Below, one piece after another: positions 60,071 through 64,000 of a DNA stretch of 64,000 nucleotides. The number at the start of each line of letters is the position of its first letter. Position 1 is the first letter of the stretch. The notes under the pieces are model-generated. The model was not told the origin of the DNA. It made no database searches and worked only from the letters and a program-made list of their open reading frames with translations. Location: the NCBI GenBank assembly GCA_934573735.1, contig CAKTMC010000002.1:62001-126000 (forward strand), written 5' to 3'. Source of the stretch: an uncultured Oscillospiraceae bacterium (GTDB lineage Bacteria; Bacillota; Clostridia; Oscillospirales; Oscillospiraceae). A program made the position numbers and the translations under genes.

Positions 60071-60970
60071 TTATTCCTCCGGCTTGAACGACATTATCTT
60101 TTTGAGCCTGTGCGACAGGCAGCTTTTTGTGACCGGCGGGTAGGAGAGCAGCGCAAGGTCGGATAAGCTTGCCTCCGGGTTTGCTATGCGCAGCAGCGCC
60201 GCGTCCTTTAAGGGCTCGGGCAGCGCGTCAATGCCGTACTCGCGCACGATGCGGCGTATCGCGTCTATCTGCTCCTGCGCGGCGGCGACCACCTTGTCGG
60301 CGTTTGCGGAGTCGCAGTTGACGCGGCGGGTGATGGTGTTGCGCATTTCCTTATCGACCTTGGCGGTCATTATGCTCATCGACGTGCCCATTGCGCCTAT
60401 GGTCGTAAAGAAATCGGCGATATAGTCCGCCTGCTTGAAATACAGCAGCCAGTTGCCGCTGCGCTGAGTCTCCTTCGCGGTAAAGCCCAGCTCCAGCAGG
60501 ACGGAATACGCCTCGCGGCTGACGCTGTGATGCGGCGTCGCAAGCTCAAGATGATAGCGCTTTTCGGGGTCGGTCACACTGCCGCCGGCAAGAAATGCTC
60601 CGCGTATGAAGGAGGCGCGGCAGCAGTCGTCCTCGATAACGCCGAAATTTATATGATGCGATACCGTGCCGTCGATTTCCGCGCCGAAGGCGTCAAATAT
60701 CCGGCGGAGCTTCTCAGCATCGGTTATACGGAAGCTGCTTTTCCCGGTAGTATTCTCCTTCGGAAGCTGGTCAAAGCTCAAGCCGAAGGCGCGCTTAAAC
60801 AGCCTCGGCAGTCTCGCGGCAAACTCCGGGCTTGCGGTTATGATGCGGATCTCCTGAGCCGAAAATGTGTTGCAGTAGAGCAGCACACCGTAGCTCTCCG
60901 CCAGCGCGCAGCACTTTTTGTCGATACGCAGCTGGCAAAGCTCCGCCTTGGCTTCGGAAGAAAAAGACAT
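60071..60970 (-). CDS. whiA: DNA-binding protein WhiA
   Basis: 299 residues: an N-terminal LAGLIDADG-type fold with RASFIRGAFLAGGSVTDPEKRYHLELA, and a C-terminal helix-turn-helix (ASLSDLALLSYPPVTKSCLSHRLKKI). WhiA influences cell division and chromosome segregation in Firmicutes. It follows rapZ with an 8-base gap; the usual gluconeogenesis factor gene yvcK between them is missing. Confidence 0.95.
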   Translation of the reverse strand: MSFSSEAKAELCQLRIDKKCCALAESYGVLLYCNTFSAQEIRIITASPEFAARLPRLFKRAFGLSFDQLPKENTTGKSSFRITDAEKLRRIFDAFGAEIDGTVSHHINFGVIEDDCCRASFIRGAFLAGGSVTDPEKRYHLELATPHHSVSREAYSVLLELGFTAKETQRSGNWLLYFKQADYIADFFTTIGAMGTSMSIMTAKVDKEMRNTITRRVNCDSANADKVVAAAQEQIDAIRRIVREYGIDALPEPLKDAALLRIANPEASLSDLALLSYPPVTKSCLSHRLKKIMSFKPEE

Positions 60971-60978
60971 CGTCTACC

Positions 60979-61836
60979 TCACTTGTCCAAATCTCGGTTG
61001 ATGTTTGTGGAGTCCATACCCTTGGAGAGGAGATGGTCATTGAGAGCGGCGGCGATTGCGACGCTGCGGTGCCGTCCTCCGGTGCAGCCGATGGCGATGG
61101 TAAGCCCCAGCTTGCCCTCCTCGATATACAGCGGCAGCAGGAACTCTATCATGTTTTCGAGCATATTCATAAATTCGCGCGTCTGCTGATAGCCGAAGAC
61201 ATAGTCGCGCACGGGGCGGTCAAGCCCGCACAGGGGGCGAAGATCCTCCACATAATAGGGATTAGGGAGAAAGCGCACGTCAAAGACGAGGTCCGCGTCC
61301 ATCGGAAGCCCGTGCTTATAGCCGAAGGACATAACGTTTATCTCAAGCCCGCGCTTGCGCCCGTCATGTACGAATATGGTGAAGAGGCGGTTTTGCAGCA
61401 TGCCGAGGGTGAGGTTTGAGGTGTTGATTATGTAGTCGGCGCGCTCACGCACCGGGGCAAGAAGCTGTTCCTCCTTGCGTATCGCGTCCTCAAAGCTGAG
61501 CCCCGGCGCTGCGAGCGGGTGAGGACGGCGCGACTCCTTATAGCGGCGCACCACGGTGGGAATGTCGCAGTCCATGTAAAGAATACGGCAGCCGCAGTCC
61601 ATCGCGTTTAGCTCGTCGAGGGTTTTCAATAGCTCGCCGAAGCCGTCCTTCTCGCGCACGTCGGTGACAAGCGCGACCTTCTCATAGCGTCCGCCGGTTG
61701 CGATGCAGAGCTCGGCAAAGCGCGGCATCAGCGCCACCGGCATATTATCGACGCAGTAGTAGTCCAGATCCTCCAGAATATCCGCCGCTCGGCTCTTGCC
61801 CGCGCCGGAAAGCCCGGTGATTATAAGAAATTCCAT
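60979..61836 (-). CDS. rapZ: RNase adapter protein RapZ (YvcJ)
   Basis: 285 residues. Walker A ITGLSGAGKSRA, and the C-terminal UDP-GlcNAc/regulator domain with DVRFLPNPYYVEDLRPLCG and IAIGCTGGRHRSVAIA, both RapZ signatures. Start is one base after the murB stop. Confidence 0.96.
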   Translation of the reverse strand: MEFLIITGLSGAGKSRAADILEDLDYYCVDNMPVALMPRFAELCIATGGRYEKVALVTDVREKDGFGELLKTLDELNAMDCGCRILYMDCDIPTVVRRYKESRRPHPLAAPGLSFEDAIRKEEQLLAPVRERADYIINTSNLTLGMLQNRLFTIFVHDGRKRGLEINVMSFGYKHGLPMDADLVFDVRFLPNPYYVEDLRPLCGLDRPVRDYVFGYQQTREFMNMLENMIEFLLPLYIEEGKLGLTIAIGCTGGRHRSVAIAAALNDHLLSKGMDSTNINRDLDK

Positions 61837-61837
61837 G

Positions 61838-62848
61838 TTATTCCTCCGTGCCCTTGGGCGGAGCGCTCATATCGTTCACCTGAACGCTGTTGAGCTTCAG
61901 ATCCGGCCCCTCGTCCACGAGCGCGTATTCCGGCGGCAGAATGATTATCTCCGGCTCAAGGAATATGCCGCGCTCCTTATATACGGTGTTTCGCACATGC
62001 ATCATAAGCTCATATACGTCGTGGCTCGTCGCGCTTCCGGTGTTTACGACAAAGCCGGAGTGCTTGCTCGACACCTGCGCCCCGCCGACAGAGTAGCCCT
62101 TCAGACCGACCTCCTCTATGAGCGCGGCGGCGAAATAGCCCTCGGGACGCTTGAAGGCGCTGCCAGCGGAGGGGAGGTCAAGCGGCTGCTTTTCGCGGCG
62201 GCGCTCGTTGAGCTCGCGCATTTTTGCGGATATCTCGTCCTTATCTCCCGGCTGGAGGCGGAATACCGTGCTGAGTATCGCGGCGTTCATCTGCTGGAAG
62301 ATGCTGCTGCGGTATGCAAACTTGCAGTTTTCGTTCGGCATCTCGTAAAGCCCCTGATCGGGCAGAAAGTAGAACACAACGCTTTCCACCGTGTCCTTGA
62401 GCTCGCCGCCGTATGCGCCCGCGTTCATGCGCACGCCGCCGCCGACCGTACCGGGTATGCCGGAGGCAAACTCAAGCCCCGTAAGCCCGTTTTGCTGCGC
62501 AAAGGAGGCAAGCTTTGCAAGCGATACGCCGGCCTCGGCATATATCGCGCCGTCCGGCAGCAGAAACATCTTGGTCAAATTCTCGGTGCTGATTATAAAG
62601 AGATCCTTTAGCCCCTCGTCGGGGAAGAGGATATTCGTACCGTTGCCGAGCAGGAGAGGGGAGACGTGGTGTGTTTTCAGCAGATGGCAGAGCTTTGAAA
62701 GTCCGCTCACGTCCTTCGGCGCGGCATAGGCGCGGACGGGACCTCCGATGTGGAAGGAGCAGTGCGCGCTCATCGGCTCGTTTTCAAGCAGCCTAAGCCC
62801 CGGCATCTTCTGCTTTATCTCAACTATGGCGTTTTCAAGCATTTCCAT
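61838..62848 (-). CDS. murB: UDP-N-acetylenolpyruvoylglucosamine reductase
   Basis: 336 residues. FAD-binding LLGNGTNILF and GIPGTVGGGVRMNAGAYGGEL, catalytic serine region LPSAGSAFKRPEGYFAA and the closing E in FLEPEIIIL are visible. It makes UDP-MurNAc for peptidoglycan. The last ~30 residues extend beyond usual MurB and are charged. Confidence 0.96.
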   Translation of the reverse strand: MEMLENAIVEIKQKMPGLRLLENEPMSAHCSFHIGGPVRAYAAPKDVSGLSKLCHLLKTHHVSPLLLGNGTNILFPDEGLKDLFIISTENLTKMFLLPDGAIYAEAGVSLAKLASFAQQNGLTGLEFASGIPGTVGGGVRMNAGAYGGELKDTVESVVFYFLPDQGLYEMPNENCKFAYRSSIFQQMNAAILSTVFRLQPGDKDEISAKMRELNERRREKQPLDLPSAGSAFKRPEGYFAAALIEEVGLKGYSVGGAQVSSKHSGFVVNTGSATSHDVYELMMHVRNTVYKERGIFLEPEIIILPPEYALVDEGPDLKLNSVQVNDMSAPPKGTEE

Positions 62849-62892
62849 ATAAATATTCTCCGTTTGATTTTGATAATATTATTAAATAAAAA

Positions 62893-63837
62893 TTAGAGCG
62901 CGCCCGCATCTATCGCCTGATCGTGCGCGGCGGCGAGAGCCTCGGCGGCGTTATAGCCCATCTTCTTCTGGCGGTTATTCATCGCGGCAAGCTCAAGTAT
63001 AACGGCGAGATTACGCCCGGGACGAACGGGAATGGTCACACGCGGGAGCGTAACGCCGAGTATGCTCTCCGTCTCGTCGATGATGCCGAGACGGTCATAG
63101 GCCTTGCCCTCTATCCACGGCTCCATCTTTACGACGAGGTCAATGCCGGACTCGGGCTTTACCGCGCCCACGCCGTAGATGTGCCGCACATTGATAACGC
63201 CTATGCCGCGCAGCTCCATGTAATAGCGTATAAGCTCCGGCGCAGTGCCGATAAGCGAGTCCTTGGTGATGCGCTTTATCTCCACCGCGTCGTCCGCGAT
63301 AAGACGGTGACCGCGCTTTATAAGCTCCAGCGCCGTCTCGCTCTTGCCTATGCCGCTGTCGCCCATGAGCAGAACGCCCTCGCCGTAAATCTCGACGAGT
63401 ACGCCGTGCATCGTGAGGCGCGGGGCAAGGTGAGTGTGGAGAGTGCTTATAATATCGGCCTGAAACTCCGAGGTGTCGGCGCCGGTGAGAAAAACGTTGC
63501 GGTCAAACTTTTCCGCCATTTCAAGGCACTCCGGGAAGGGCTCCATCCCGTGACATATGATAAGGGCGGAGATATCGTACTGCATGAAGCGCTCAAAGGC
63601 GATAAGCCGCTCCTCATGGCTGAGCGTATCAAGATATGTGCTCTCGACGCGGCCCATTATCTGTACGCGGTGCGGGTCAAAGTAGTTATAAAAGCCGGTG
63701 AGCTGCATCGCGGGGCGGTTTACGTCCGCGGTTATCAAGAGCGCCTTGTCATAGTCTGACGAGGTGTGCAGCGGCGTGAGCCCCAGCTCCTCGGCAATGG
63801 TTTTGAGTTTTACGGAATACTTGCTGCGCATGGCCAT
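62893..63837 (-). CDS. hprK: HPr kinase/phosphorylase
   Basis: 314 residues. P-loop GDSGIGKSETALELI, the catalytic DDAVEI after it, and the C-terminal motif MELRGIGVINVRHIYGVGAV are all HprK signatures. It phosphorylates HPr on serine to signal carbon status. Alternative start two codons in (MRSKYS). First gene of the cluster. Confidence 0.96.
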   Translation of the reverse strand: MAMRSKYSVKLKTIAEELGLTPLHTSSDYDKALLITADVNRPAMQLTGFYNYFDPHRVQIMGRVESTYLDTLSHEERLIAFERFMQYDISALIICHGMEPFPECLEMAEKFDRNVFLTGADTSEFQADIISTLHTHLAPRLTMHGVLVEIYGEGVLLMGDSGIGKSETALELIKRGHRLIADDAVEIKRITKDSLIGTAPELIRYYMELRGIGVINVRHIYGVGAVKPESGIDLVVKMEPWIEGKAYDRLGIIDETESILGVTLPRVTIPVRPGRNLAVILELAAMNNRQKKMGYNAAEALAAAHDQAIDAGAL

Positions 63838-63885
63838 ATCCTCCCGCCGCCCATGGGCGTGCTTATCTATTATAATATATATAAT

Positions 63886-63914
63886 ATATTAACCATTTTC
63901 GCCTGTTTTGGCAA
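63886..63914 (-). promoter_or_regulatory. Promoter of the hprK-murB-rapZ-whiA-dnaE cluster
   Basis: On the minus strand TTGCCA (plus 63909-63914), 17 bases, TAATAT (plus 63886-63891), in a very AT-rich stretch 50 bases before hprK. The remaining bases to the window end show nothing further. Confidence 0.6.
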
Positions 63915-64000
63915 TATCTTTTACACGCATCCGGGCGTAAAATTTTATTTTGAAATATTACGCAAAAATTTAGCCCGCTTAACAAAAATTCCTCTTGCAT

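Overview
The window looks like a chromosomal segment of a Gram-positive anaerobic gut Clostridium, most like the Oscillospiraceae (Oscillibacter/Flavonifractor-type). The reasons are the high-GC clostridial coding style with strong AGGAGG ribosome sites, spoVT (spore formation), the hprK-murB-rapZ-whiA cluster of Firmicutes, NfnAB, a ferredoxin-linked 2-oxoacid oxidoreductase, and BMP-type nucleoside uptake. The species assignment is inference.

Layout. 0-12.7 kb: an OmpR-type regulator (cut by the window edge), a ComEA-like protein, a D-Ala-D-Ala carboxypeptidase, a KdpD/KdpE-like two-component pair with a K+/H+ antiporter, two related LysR regulators around mgtC, an M32 carboxypeptidase and nth. 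12.7-21 kb: a nucleoside uptake and salvage island (ABC importer, tdk, udk, deoD, BMP lipoprotein). 21-24 kb: a repeat-rich LRR membrane protein, an XRE regulator and a DUF3267 protease-like protein. 24-29.2 kb: a liv branched-chain amino acid importer preceded by an isoleucine-rich leader ORF and a terminator that together look like an attenuator. 29.4-33 kb: a P-loop/CYTH fusion and nfnAB. 33-39.6 kb: the F-type ATP synthase operon, in which b', the delta C-terminal domain and alpha form one 747-residue reading frame and epsilon lacks its C-terminal helices. 39.8-43.2 kb: a P-loop ATPase and a four-subunit 2-oxoacid:ferredoxin oxidoreductase. 43-53 kb: small membrane and regulatory proteins, an SGNH hydrolase, a glycosyltransferase, an SPFH/RHH/ABC operon, two tRNAs, rsmE and spoVT. 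53.4-56.1 kb: the wreck of a type I-E CRISPR-Cas locus (cas3 and cas5 fused by deletion, intact cas6e, cas1 cut into a repeat, a few repeats). 56.5-63.9 kb: dnaE, whiA, rapZ, murB and hprK.

How the genes work together. Branched-chain amino acid import (liv), oxidation of 2-oxoacids to reduced ferredoxin (vor/kor), ferredoxin/NADH/NADPH balancing (nfnAB) and the ATP synthase make a coherent amino-acid-fermenting energy module spread over 24-43 kb. The nucleoside island supplies bases and nucleotides.

Three items stand out as possibly undescribed: the b'-delta-alpha ATP synthase fusion; a structured repeat of about 165 bp found three times, always between convergent genes and always bracketed by two copies of the local terminator hairpin; and the isoleucine-rich leader in front of livK.
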